In this document: positions 7,563-14,868 of the stretch, piece after piece | Position numbering within the stretch: position 1 is the first letter of the stretch | Layout: each line of letters opens with the position of its first letter | IMG/VR virus record: IMGVR_UViG_3300045284_000397 | Span: 1 to 56,511 of that record | Reading direction: 5' to 3' (one strand) | DNA: 56,511 nt | Origin: a virus | Program-made: the position numbers and the translations under genes | Notes under the pieces: model-generated | Told to the model about the DNA's origin: nothing | Databases searched by the model: none | Seen by the model: the letters and a program-made list of their open reading frames with translations, nothing else

Positions 7563-8060
7563 ATGCCCGGCTTTGGCGCATACATCACCCCGCCGACCGA
7601 CGTGATCGAAGCCATGAACTCGCAGCTTGAAGCATCCCCGATGCTCATGCAGCGCTCCTATCGCCGCGCGATGGTTCGCGTTGGACAGAACGCCCTCAGC
7701 GAATTGTCCGTCGAACCCGGCACACCCCATTATCCACTGCTCTGGAAGTCGGCACGCCAGCGCCGTTTCGTCATGGCGCTGCTGCGGGAACAAGGCAATC
7801 TGCCCTATCAGCGCACGCATATGCTCTCGGAAAGCTGGCGCTACCTCATTGACGACTTAGAGAGCGGCGGCGAATTCAGCGTATTCAACACGGATCCGAC
7901 GGCGCGTTATGTCATTGGCGACGATGCGCAACCTTACCATCTGGAAACCGGATGGACGCAAGCCGCGCCTGTTCTGATGCGCTATATGGAACTGGCGGAA
8001 AGTGTCGCTGTGGATACGTGGTTCACTATTGTGGACGAGTTCGGAGGCATCCCCAGATGA
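7563..8060 (+). CDS. Putative neck / tail-completion protein (HK97 gp10-like)
   Basis: A 165-aa protein; the start follows AGGAG at 7553-7557. The motif PHYPLLWKSARQRRFVMALL followed by LPYQRTHMLSESWRY is the pattern of phage head-tail joining proteins of the gp10/neck group (basic K/R-Q-R-R-F then a hydroxyl-rich turn and S.W). Position before a connector, a tail terminator and the major tail protein supports this role. Start and stop are coupled to the next gene (ATGA). Confidence 0.6.
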   Translation: MPGFGAYITPPTDVIEAMNSQLEASPMLMQRSYRRAMVRVGQNALSELSVEPGTPHYPLLWKSARQRRFVMALLREQGNLPYQRTHMLSESWRYLIDDLESGGEFSVFNTDPTARYVIGDDAQPYHLETGWTQAAPVLMRYMELAESVAVDTWFTIVDEFGGIPR

Positions 8061-8944
8061 CCACGCTCTACGCGAGTCTTGACCAAACCAAAGACATTCT
8101 CACCGCGACGCAGCCCACGCAGGTGAGCCTAACCGTCAACGACCGTCTGCTGCTGCGTCTTTTGCGCGTGGTCAGCCAGCGCGTCGATAATCTGTTCCCG
8201 TCCGTGCCGCGCTGGTCGATGTTCGCGCCTCAAATCGGCACGCGCACGTTTTTGATGAGCGCGGCGGCGATCAACAGTTGGGCGAACACCTTCACATTCA
8301 GCGCCGACCTGCTCTCCGCCAGCGCCATCAGCGTCAACGGCACTCCGTTCACCGTTGGCTCGAACATCACGCTCTATCCTGACCCGTCGCAGCCGCCCTT
8401 TCACGCCATCCAGCTTGCCGATCCGCTCAATCAGTGGAGTTATTACCTGTGCGGCGATACGCGCACGCCGATGATCGCCATTACGGGCGTCTGGGGCTTC
8501 CACAGCGACTACGCCAACGCATGGCTGGCGGTCGATACACTGGCGGCGGCGATCACGACGACCACAGCGACCACGCTCACGACCGCCCATATCAGCAGCA
8601 CGCCGGATGTCTACGGGCAAGTGCCGCAGATCAGCGCGGGCAATCTGCTGCTGATCGACAGCGAATACCTGGAAGTCGTCCTAGCCCCACCGGGCAGCGC
8701 GGTTGTCACCGTCCGGCGCGGCGTCAACGGCTCAACGGCGGCGACGCACGCGCAGGATGCGCCGGTCAGCGTGTGGCAAGTCGAGCCGAGTGTCAATCAG
8801 GCGGTCGCGCGCCAGGCGGCGCTCAACTATTCGAGGCGTGGGGCATTCACAACCGTCGAAGTCAGCGGGATGAGTGAAGTGCGTTTCCCACAAGACATGC
8901 TCAATGAACTGTATGCCACGATGCAAGCCTATGTCTACGGCTAA
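8057..8944 (+). CDS. Head-tail connector / adaptor-like protein
   Basis: A 295-aa protein starting at ATG 8057 inside the previous stop. The N-terminal 60 residues (LTVNDRLLLRLLRVVSQRVD) and C-terminal 60 residues (NQAVARQAALNYSRRGAF) are helical, as in gp6-type head-closure/adaptor proteins. Between them is a beta-rich insertion of about 150 residues including LLLIDSEYLEVV and VTVRRGVNGSTAATH, a small domain common in phage virion proteins. It probably forms part of the neck ring. The assignment rests on order and shape, not a decisive motif. Confidence 0.55.
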   Translation: MTTLYASLDQTKDILTATQPTQVSLTVNDRLLLRLLRVVSQRVDNLFPSVPRWSMFAPQIGTRTFLMSAAAINSWANTFTFSADLLSASAISVNGTPFTVGSNITLYPDPSQPPFHAIQLADPLNQWSYYLCGDTRTPMIAITGVWGFHSDYANAWLAVDTLAAAITTTTATTLTTAHISSTPDVYGQVPQISAGNLLLIDSEYLEVVLAPPGSAVVTVRRGVNGSTAATHAQDAPVSVWQVEPSVNQAVARQAALNYSRRGAFTTVEVSGMSEVRFPQDMLNELYATMQAYVYG

Positions 8945-8953
8945 GGGGGCGCT

Positions 8954-9463
8954 ATGAGTGATACGTCCCCGATTGCCCTCAGGGAACTCAAAGACCGCAT
9001 CGGCGCGATCATGGTCGAGGCGCTGGCGAACCTGCCGACGCCCGTGCAAGCCGTCTCATTCCCGCGCTGGTACGTCAAGTCGTCCGAGTTCCCGTACCTC
9101 ATTCACCGCTCCGCGCCGATCACCTCCGTTTTCGGCGCGGACGATTACGGCGACGAAATCGCTACCTACGCCTACACCGTCACCAGCCGCCTGATTTACG
9201 CGCACATCACGGCGGGCTATGAAGGTGAGGTGGATGAAGCCATCGACGACGCCATTCCGCAGATCATCCAGTACCTCGACGCGCGCGAACTGCTGCAATG
9301 CGCGGACTTTCCCGACGCCATGCAGTACATCCGCGAGGCGAATTTTCAGGCGTGCAGCGGCTTTCAGGAGTTCCCGTTGAGTGTCGCGGGCACTATTCAG
9401 GCGGGCGCGGAGTTTCTTTGGCGCGTGGAGTTCGATGTCGATCAAGTTCAGGCTTTTACGTGA
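8954..9463 (+). CDS. Putative tail terminator / tail-completion protein
   Basis: A 169-aa alpha/beta protein. Length, helical N-terminus and position just ahead of the major tail protein fit a tail terminator (gpU/gp17-like), which caps the tail tube and joins it to the neck. No single diagnostic motif is seen. The gene end overlaps by 16 bases the antisense HNH gene inserted between it and the tail tube gene. Confidence 0.5.
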   Translation: MSDTSPIALRELKDRIGAIMVEALANLPTPVQAVSFPRWYVKSSEFPYLIHRSAPITSVFGADDYGDEIATYAYTVTSRLIYAHITAGYEGEVDEAIDDAIPQIIQYLDARELLQCADFPDAMQYIREANFQACSGFQEFPLSVAGTIQAGAEFLWRVEFDVDQVQAFT

Positions 9464-10092
9464 CGCCAGTGCTTATGGTTCACGATAAGACCAACTGTCC
9501 ATTGAGCTACACCATACAGTTCGCCAAGTGCGCGTTGAGAAATTCCGCCTAACGCATAACGCTGGCGGATTTCAAGCACCTGCTGCTCGGTGAGTTTGTG
9601 ACGACCATGTTTCTCGCCCGGTTGAGAGGTGCTTTTACGCCTACCCTTGCGCGCCATATCATCCATATTGTCTTGATGTGTACCGAGCCACAAATGCCGA
9701 GGGTTCACACAAGCGGGGTTATCACCTTCGGGGCAGTTATGGAGTACCTGTAATCCGTCTGGAATTTCTCCATAGGTGAGGAGGTAAGAAATACGATGGG
9801 CAGATTGCGCATGTCCATTCCATCCTATCTTCCCGTAACCGTCTTCATTGCGATATGCCGTCCACAGCCAGCACGAATTCTCACCACCCGATTTATCGAC
9901 CTTGCTCCAAAATCGTTCATTTAAGGGTGTTGCGGCGTTAGAGATGTGCCCATGCCCGTATAGATAACGATTGGGTTGTCCTTTTACAGCACCACTTCTT
10001 CTTTGTGTGTGAGTGGCGATATTCGTCTTTTGACCACAACCACAATGGCAGTATCCGTAGGGTATTGTGACGTTCGGGGTATATTTTGTCAT
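9448..10092 (-). CDS. HNH endonuclease (HNH_3 type) inserted antisense in the tail operon
   Basis: A 214-aa protein; ATG 10092 is preceded by GGAGG with a 9-base spacer. The N-terminus has CHCGCGQKT, a small zinc site. The core has AHRISYLLTYG, LHNCPEG at 117-123 and ACVNPRHLWLGTHQDNMDD at 127-145, the classic HNH_3 catalytic block (H-N...N..H). After it, HGRHKLTEQQVLEIRQRY and a helix-turn-helix (GGISQRALGELYGVAQWTV) provide DNA binding. This is a free-standing homing endonuclease. It is on the opposite strand to the late genes and separates the tail terminator from the major tail protein by about 750 bases. Confidence 0.88.
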   Translation of the reverse strand: MTKYTPNVTIPYGYCHCGCGQKTNIATHTQRRSGAVKGQPNRYLYGHGHISNAATPLNERFWSKVDKSGGENSCWLWTAYRNEDGYGKIGWNGHAQSAHRISYLLTYGEIPDGLQVLHNCPEGDNPACVNPRHLWLGTHQDNMDDMARKGRRKSTSQPGEKHGRHKLTEQQVLEIRQRYALGGISQRALGELYGVAQWTVGLIVNHKHWRHVKA

Positions 10093-10163
10093 AGTCAGTG
10101 TCCTCCAAAGACATTGGCTCATGCCCGGGCGTTGACGCGCGCGGGGCGCTTCTATCCCCCTCA

Positions 10164-10169
10164 ATTGTA
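10164..10169 (-). promoter_or_regulatory. Candidate -10 box (TACAAT) for the minus-strand HNH gene
   Basis: On the minus strand the context is GAGGTACAATTG, about 72 bases before the HNH start. It resembles the GGTATAAT boxes before the other HNH genes. No clear -35 element is seen. Confidence 0.4.
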
Positions 10170-10210
10170 CCTCAAACCAACACTAACTACTAGTAAGGAG
10201 TTCACATCTA

Positions 10211-11056
10211 ATGCCAGATCGTCAGATCGTCTCAGCGGGAAACAAATACGGTTTTCTCGGATTTTGTGACTTTGAGGGTTTCCTTGTCGGCTCAACGCCG
10301 ACAGCGCCGGGCGCTGCCAGTGCCACCAACGGCGGCATGGCGCGCATCCTGGGCGTCAAGCAGGTAGCGATCACCGTCCCCGAACCCGACAGCACGATTG
10401 TCACGTGGGATGATGACAGTTTTGCCGAGTTCATTTTCCAGAGTACGGCGACGCGGCGCTTCCTGATTGACGTGGCGATTCAGGATTTGACCTTCGCCAG
10501 CAAACTTCAGGACACGGCGATTGTCAGCAAGGGCAGCGTCAATATCGGCGCGCTCGATGCGACCGGACGCCCGCAGTACGACGTATGCGGCATTTTCCAG
10601 AGCCGCGCCAAACAGGAGTACGTCAGCGCGAAGGGCGTCAAAGCGTGGGGCGGCACGATCATGCCCTCCGGTCAAGCGGTCTGTCTCGGACGCCAGAATT
10701 ACAATGAGCGCGCCGGGGCGGTCTATCGCTTCGCCGTGACGCCCAATCAGGTCAACCATTACCCTTGGGGTGTGACCGTGATTGACGTGAACAATACCAT
10801 CATGAGCGCCAGCATGTTCCCGTTCGACAGCGACTACCCGATCACCCTGCACCGCAGCACGGGCGCGTTGGCAGCTATCCCCGTCGATTACACGCCTGTC
10901 GATGTGGCGCACAGCGCGTCTGATACTGAGCGCGTCGCCAACACGGTCAGCAGCGTGGTTGCGGCGACGAAAATCATCAATATCACGCCCACGCCGGGAA
11001 CGACAGGCGCGCGCACCGTGACCCTGTATTCCTTCAGCGGTGGTGATCCAACGTAG
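10211..11056 (+). CDS. Major tail (tube) protein
   Basis: A 281-aa beta-rich protein with a strong AAGGAG 10 bases before the ATG. Size, lack of Cys-rich or enzymatic motifs, and position immediately before the frameshifted tail chaperone pair and the tape measure identify it as the tail tube subunit. The C-terminal 60 residues (TPTPGTTGARTVTLYSFSGG) may be a small surface-exposed Ig-like extension. The assignment is by position and fold character. Confidence 0.7.
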   Translation: MPDRQIVSAGNKYGFLGFCDFEGFLVGSTPTAPGAASATNGGMARILGVKQVAITVPEPDSTIVTWDDDSFAEFIFQSTATRRFLIDVAIQDLTFASKLQDTAIVSKGSVNIGALDATGRPQYDVCGIFQSRAKQEYVSAKGVKAWGGTIMPSGQAVCLGRQNYNERAGAVYRFAVTPNQVNHYPWGVTVIDVNNTIMSASMFPFDSDYPITLHRSTGALAAIPVDYTPVDVAHSASDTERVANTVSSVVAATKIINITPTPGTTGARTVTLYSFSGGDPT

Positions 11057-11135
11057 TTTAGCCCGGATTGAAGAACCCGCCGAAGTATTTCCTTCCAGCG
11101 GGGCAATCCCTCACTTACGGGGAGAAAGCAAGTCA

Positions 11136-11438
11136 ATGTTTGAATACGAAGGCGCAAAGATAAGTGCCAGAACTCTCACTATCGGCGACGATGAAACAAT
11201 CGCCGTTCTGCAAGGCAGACTGACGATTGGCACGCGCCTCTACTCCGCCGTCCAGTATTTCGAGTTCGTCCTCGGCGCGCAGATCGACGGCGACAGTCCC
11301 GTGCCGCTCGTGACGGAAGCCAGCAGCGAAGCCGAAGTCATGGCGGGACTGGAAGCGTGGAAAGCCCTGCCGCGCCGCTTTTTGAACCAATGGCGGGCGG
11401 AAATTGCCCGAATGGAGAGCGCCGGAAAAAACGAGTAG
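11136..11438 (+). CDS. Tail assembly chaperone, short form (gpG-like)
   Basis: A 100-aa protein starting at ATG 11136. It sits between the major tail protein and the tape measure and overlaps a second frame at -1, the arrangement of lambda G/GT. The last codons are GGA AAA AAC GAG TAG, and A AAA AAC at 11426-11432 is an ideal slippery heptamer. The short form is made by ordinary termination and the long form by slippage. Both are needed to chaperone the tape measure in studied phages. Confidence 0.85.
   Translation: MFEYEGAKISARTLTIGDDETIAVLQGRLTIGTRLYSAVQYFEFVLGAQIDGDSPVPLVTEASSEAEVMAGLEAWKALPRRFLNQWRAEIARMESAGKNE
11426..11432 (+). promoter_or_regulatory. -1 ribosomal frameshift site A AAA AAC
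   Basis: In the zero frame of the chaperone gene the bases read ..A AAA AAC GAG TAG. Slippage by one base continues as CGA GTA GCG (R-V-A), entering the open frame that runs to 11800. The heptamer and phase are exactly those of classical -1 sites. Confidence 0.85.
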
Positions 11439-11800
11439 CGCTGTCGGAACTGCGCGACTGGATGGACGCCTACGCCGAGAGCGAGCGCGGGCATTCCGGC
11501 GACGAAGACGACGACAGCGCCGACTCGGATGAGATTGAACTGCCCTACAGCTACGCGCTCTCGGTGGACTTGTGGCTGGCGTGGAAGCAGCATCACATCA
11601 TGCCCAATCCGGGCGGCTACTTGCAGCAGCCGAGGAAATGGATGGCGCTCATCCATCGCCTCAACCGAGAGTACAACCGCGCGCTGAACGCGCTGTCGCC
11701 GGAGAACCCGCGCGTGCATGTGACCGAAGACCTCGAAGACCTCTACGCGCCGAGCGGGGGGAGCGGACGACTGGGGTGGGACGAATTGACACGGAGTTAA
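11432..11800 (+). CDS. Tail assembly chaperone, frameshift extension (gpT-like)
   Basis: This is the C-terminal part of the long chaperone: 99 codons from 11136 through the slip site plus 122 codons here give a 221-aa fusion. It contains an acidic stretch (SGDEDDDSADSDE), then LWLAWKQHHIMPNPGGYLQQ and helices predicted to bind the tape measure. The frame is open upstream to 11357 but has no Shine-Dalgarno site for independent initiation. It ends one base before the tape measure start. Confidence 0.82.
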   Translation, partial: RVALSELRDWMDAYAESERGHSGDEDDDSADSDEIELPYSYALSVDLWLAWKQHHIMPNPGGYLQQPRKWMALIHRLNREYNRALNALSPENPRVHVTEDLEDLYAPSGGSGRLGWDELTRS

Positions 11801-11801
11801 T

Positions 11802-13907
11802 GTGACCCAGAATAAACAGGTCAGAGCCACGTTCGGCTACACCGTCGATACGGCGAGTATTCAGCAGGCAATCCAGGCGAACCAGGCGCTTCAGGCGTCC
11901 TTTGGCGGCGTCAACGCGCAGTTGGTCGTTGAACGGGATGCCATTGAGAACCTGTCGCTGGCGTTCGCTGACATCGACCAGCGTAACGCGCTCAACAAAC
12001 TGGCTCAGGACGCGGCGGCGGGCACAATTTCCGTCACTGAACTGGCGACCAAACTGACGGATTTAGGCGCATCGGAAGCCGAAATCCGCAAAGTCGCCGA
12101 AGACATGGAGCGCATCCAGCGTGCCGGACAGGATACAGGCGGCGGCGCATCCGGCTTTGGCACGCTCACCAGCAAGCGGCGCGGGATTGGCGCGCTCGGT
12201 TCGCTCGTGGGCGCAGAAGCGGGCGGCGGCGCGATCAGTGATGTGGCGCGGATCATTAGCGTCGGCGCGGCTTTCGGTGTAGCAGGCGCGGCAATCGGTG
12301 TGCTGGCGATTGGGTTGAAAGCCGTCAGCGATGAGGCTGCCAAAACCAGCAAGGCGTTGGAAGATGAGGCGAATGCGGCGCGTCAAGCACGCGAAGCGAC
12401 GCTCACGGCGACGACTAAAGAACTGGAAGACCGTAAAGCCTATCTCGTCCAACTCGTCACCCTGCAACAGCAGGAGGTCGATCAAGCCAATGCTGCTGTT
12501 GCTGCACGCCGTCAAGCTGTCGGTTCGTATGCGGATATTCCGGGGTTGGGCGCTATTCTGGAACCGGAACTGCAAGGGTTACGCAGTTCCGCCACGACTG
12601 CCGCTGAAAATCTCACCAAAACTCAGGACGAACTTGCCGGGTTGGATATTGCGACGGCAGGGCTGACCAGCACTACGGCGGACGCGACCGCTGCTGAAAA
12701 GTTGCTGACCGCCGCCCGCGTCAAGAATGCGGGCATCGTCCTCGACATCGACAAGCTGGATGCCGACGCGCGCAAGCAGCGCGCCGAGGAGGATACGCGA
12801 GCGATTGAGGTGCTCCAGCGACAAATTAATCTCGAAAAAGAAGGCTCAGACGCGCAAACCCAACTGATCGACCTTCAGGCGACTTACTACAACGACCTGC
12901 TGCTCGTATCGACCGCGACCAGCACTGCCGCCGATAATGCCAACGCCGTCGCTGCTGCTTTTGAACGTATCAACAGCGCCAACACGGGTTATCTCGGCGC
13001 GCTGAAAGACCAGATCGACGCGCAGGACGCGATCACGAAAACGGAAGCCAAGATCGCCCAATTACGCGCCGACGCCGCCGACAAAGCCGCCGACGCGGAG
13101 CAAAAGCGCAGCGATGCCGATGCTCAGTCGCGCGCCGACGCCGACGATAAACGCGCGCAAATTGAAGCGGACGGCGCGGACAAGCTGGCGCAAATTGAGA
13201 GTGACGGCGCGGAGAAACGCCAGCAGATTGAAGCCGACGATGCCGACAAGCGCGCGAAAATCCTCAGGCAGTACAACGAGGATTACAATACCGCTGTCGC
13301 CAACCGCGACACGCTGGCGGCGCTCAAAGCCAAGCAGAAGCGCGACGATGACCTTGCCGACGCGGACAAAGCGCGTCAGAAAGCGACCGACGACCTCGCC
13401 AAATCGCTCAAGAAACAAGAAGATGCGCTCGCCAAATCGCAGGCAAAACAGCTTCAGCAGGTCGAAGACAGCCTGCGCAAGCAAGTCGAGGCGCACCAGC
13501 GCGCCTACGAACAGCAGTTAGCGACCATTCAGGACGGCTTGGCAAAGGCGCTGGTCGTTCAGAATCAGGCGCTGGCGCAGTACCGCGTCGATTTGACCAA
13601 TTTCACCAACGCCGTGATCGCAATGGGCGATTACATGAACAGCATCGCCAGCGGCTACGGCTTCACGACGCGCGCGCGCGATGCGGGTGCGATTGCCCAG
13701 CCGCCCGGCGACTTTGGTTCGCCCAGCAACCCCCTGCCGCCTGTCAGCGGGACGGGCGCGCAGCGCTCCCCCAACGTCGCCAATTATTCGGGCGGCGGCA
13801 TGACGCTCAACTACGCGCCGACCATCCACGCGACCAATACGCGGACGCTGGCGCGCCAGTTGGATTTGCGCTTCGCCGCCTATTTGCAAGCCGGAGGGTA
13901 TTTCTGA
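11802..13907 (+). CDS. Tail tape measure protein
   Basis: A 701-aa protein with a GTG start. Residues about 1-120 are helical. A glycine/alanine-rich hydrophobic segment follows at about 140-180 (AISDVARIISVGAAFGVAGA), then long coiled coils. A charged near-repeat region lies at about 415-500 (EADGADKLAQIESDGAEKRQ). The C-terminus is Gly/Pro/Ser-rich and ends with a short helix. Length sets tail length in studied phages; at about 0.15 nm per residue this suggests a tail near 100 nm. No lytic or peptidase domain is seen. Its stop overlaps the next start (TGATG). Confidence 0.88.
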   Translation: MTQNKQVRATFGYTVDTASIQQAIQANQALQASFGGVNAQLVVERDAIENLSLAFADIDQRNALNKLAQDAAAGTISVTELATKLTDLGASEAEIRKVAEDMERIQRAGQDTGGGASGFGTLTSKRRGIGALGSLVGAEAGGGAISDVARIISVGAAFGVAGAAIGVLAIGLKAVSDEAAKTSKALEDEANAARQAREATLTATTKELEDRKAYLVQLVTLQQQEVDQANAAVAARRQAVGSYADIPGLGAILEPELQGLRSSATTAAENLTKTQDELAGLDIATAGLTSTTADATAAEKLLTAARVKNAGIVLDIDKLDADARKQRAEEDTRAIEVLQRQINLEKEGSDAQTQLIDLQATYYNDLLLVSTATSTAADNANAVAAAFERINSANTGYLGALKDQIDAQDAITKTEAKIAQLRADAADKAADAEQKRSDADAQSRADADDKRAQIEADGADKLAQIESDGAEKRQQIEADDADKRAKILRQYNEDYNTAVANRDTLAALKAKQKRDDDLADADKARQKATDDLAKSLKKQEDALAKSQAKQLQQVEDSLRKQVEAHQRAYEQQLATIQDGLAKALVVQNQALAQYRVDLTNFTNAVIAMGDYMNSIASGYGFTTRARDAGAIAQPPGDFGSPSNPLPPVSGTGAQRSPNVANYSGGGMTLNYAPTIHATNTRTLARQLDLRFAAYLQAGGYF

Positions 13908-14377
13908 TGCCGACGGTCACAGGCGTCAACATGGCGTTGTACGCCTTCGGGTTGGGCTGGAACGTCGCGCTGGCGAGCCTCAACAACGTCGAAAACTATC
14001 TGTTTCCGTACAACCACAGCCTGATTGACAGCGTGCGTCACCGCGTGGTCATCAACAGCCCGCCGCTCGATTTGTTCCCGGTGCGCGACGACACGCTCGA
14101 CAACGCCGAACGCGGCGGCGGGACGGTCTACCATGAGTGGAACTTGGCGCTCTACACGCCCGCGCTGCTGCAATGGCGCAACGTCGTCTTCGCATCAGGC
14201 GCGACGGTCAGCACGGCAGTCACGATTTACACACGCGATGAGTTCGGCGTTTATGCCCGCTACAACTGCTGGGCGATTCAGCCAAGTCGCGCGCGCGGGG
14301 ATATCGCCATCACGCCGGGGCAGCGGGGGTTTACCCGATTGCGCCAGCGCTTTAGTGATTTGCTGGCGTCGTCTTAG
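13907..14377 (+). CDS. Putative distal tail / minor tail protein
   Basis: A 156-aa beta-rich protein immediately after the tape measure, the usual slot for the distal tail (Dit) or first tail-tip protein. No diagnostic motif. Its 3' end overlaps by 26 bases the antisense moron gene at 14352-14546. Confidence 0.5.
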   Translation: MPTVTGVNMALYAFGLGWNVALASLNNVENYLFPYNHSLIDSVRHRVVINSPPLDLFPVRDDTLDNAERGGGTVYHEWNLALYTPALLQWRNVVFASGATVSTAVTIYTRDEFGVYARYNCWAIQPSRARGDIAITPGQRGFTRLRQRFSDLLASS

Positions 14378-14546
14378 AATGTCGCCGGAGTTGTTGTTCC
14401 AGCGCGTATAGAATGACGGCGCTGGCGTTCATCTTGCCGCCGTATTCGCATGGCAATCCCTCTGCGCGCATCTGTTCATAAACGGATTGGAGCGCCTGTT
14501 GATGGCGCTCCGTGAGGTAGAGGTTCAGTTTGCGGTAGTTAGACAT
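14352..14546 (-). CDS. Small ribbon-helix-helix-like protein (moron)
   Basis: A 64-aa protein. MSNYRKLNLYLTERHQQAL resembles the N-terminal beta strand and first helix of CopG/Arc-type ribbon-helix-helix DNA-binding proteins, followed by a second helix (NASAVILYALEQQLRR). It is the second gene of a two-gene minus-strand unit and begins immediately after the upstream stop. It could repress its own promoter, which carries palindromes. Confidence 0.55.
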   Translation of the reverse strand: MSNYRKLNLYLTERHQQALQSVYEQMRAEGLPCEYGGKMNASAVILYALEQQLRRHSKTTPANH

Positions 14547-14762
14547 TTATGCCTCGTTAACATGCAGAATAATTTGAGCATTCCCGACCTTGTAAGTGCG
14601 ATATGCCCATTTCTGAAAGTAATTGGTGAGCCATTCGGCGCTGAAGGTCTCGCGGGTGATTTCATCGGTCTTGACGTACTTGCCATTCACCATCAGGTCA
14701 TATTCGTAACGGACGCTGTTGAGTTCGGTGCTGATGTTGGTGAGGTTCACATTAATGGTCAT
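14547..14762 (-). CDS. Small beta-rich protein, unknown function (moron)
   Basis: A 71-aa protein with GGAG 7 bases before the ATG and a near-consensus promoter upstream on the minus strand. It has an alternating hydrophobic pattern (MTINVNLTNIST, YEYDLMVNGKYVKTDEITRE). No family recognised. The unit is transcribed against the tail operon, which is typical of morons expressed independently of the late programme. Confidence 0.6.
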   Translation of the reverse strand: MTINVNLTNISTELNSVRYEYDLMVNGKYVKTDEITRETFSAEWLTNYFQKWAYRTYKVGNAQIILHVNEA

Positions 14763-14792
14763 TTTGTTTCTCCGTGTGTTTGTTATCTTACT

Positions 14793-14830
14793 ATGTATAC
14801 ATTATGCGCCTAATTGACGTAGCTGTCAAT
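14793..14830 (-). promoter_or_regulatory. Moron promoter with two palindromes
   Basis: On the minus strand TTGACA (14829-14824), a 17-base spacer and CATAAT (14806-14801) form a near-consensus sigma70 promoter. A palindrome ATGTATACAT (14793-14802) overlaps the downstream edge of the -10 box, and an inverted repeat ATTGAC-N6-GTCAAT (14813-14830) overlaps the -35. Both are good repressor sites, perhaps for the ribbon-helix-helix-like product. Confidence 0.72.
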
Positions 14831-14868
14831 AGGCAAATGTGAAGAATTCGTAAATTCATCGGAGTTCT

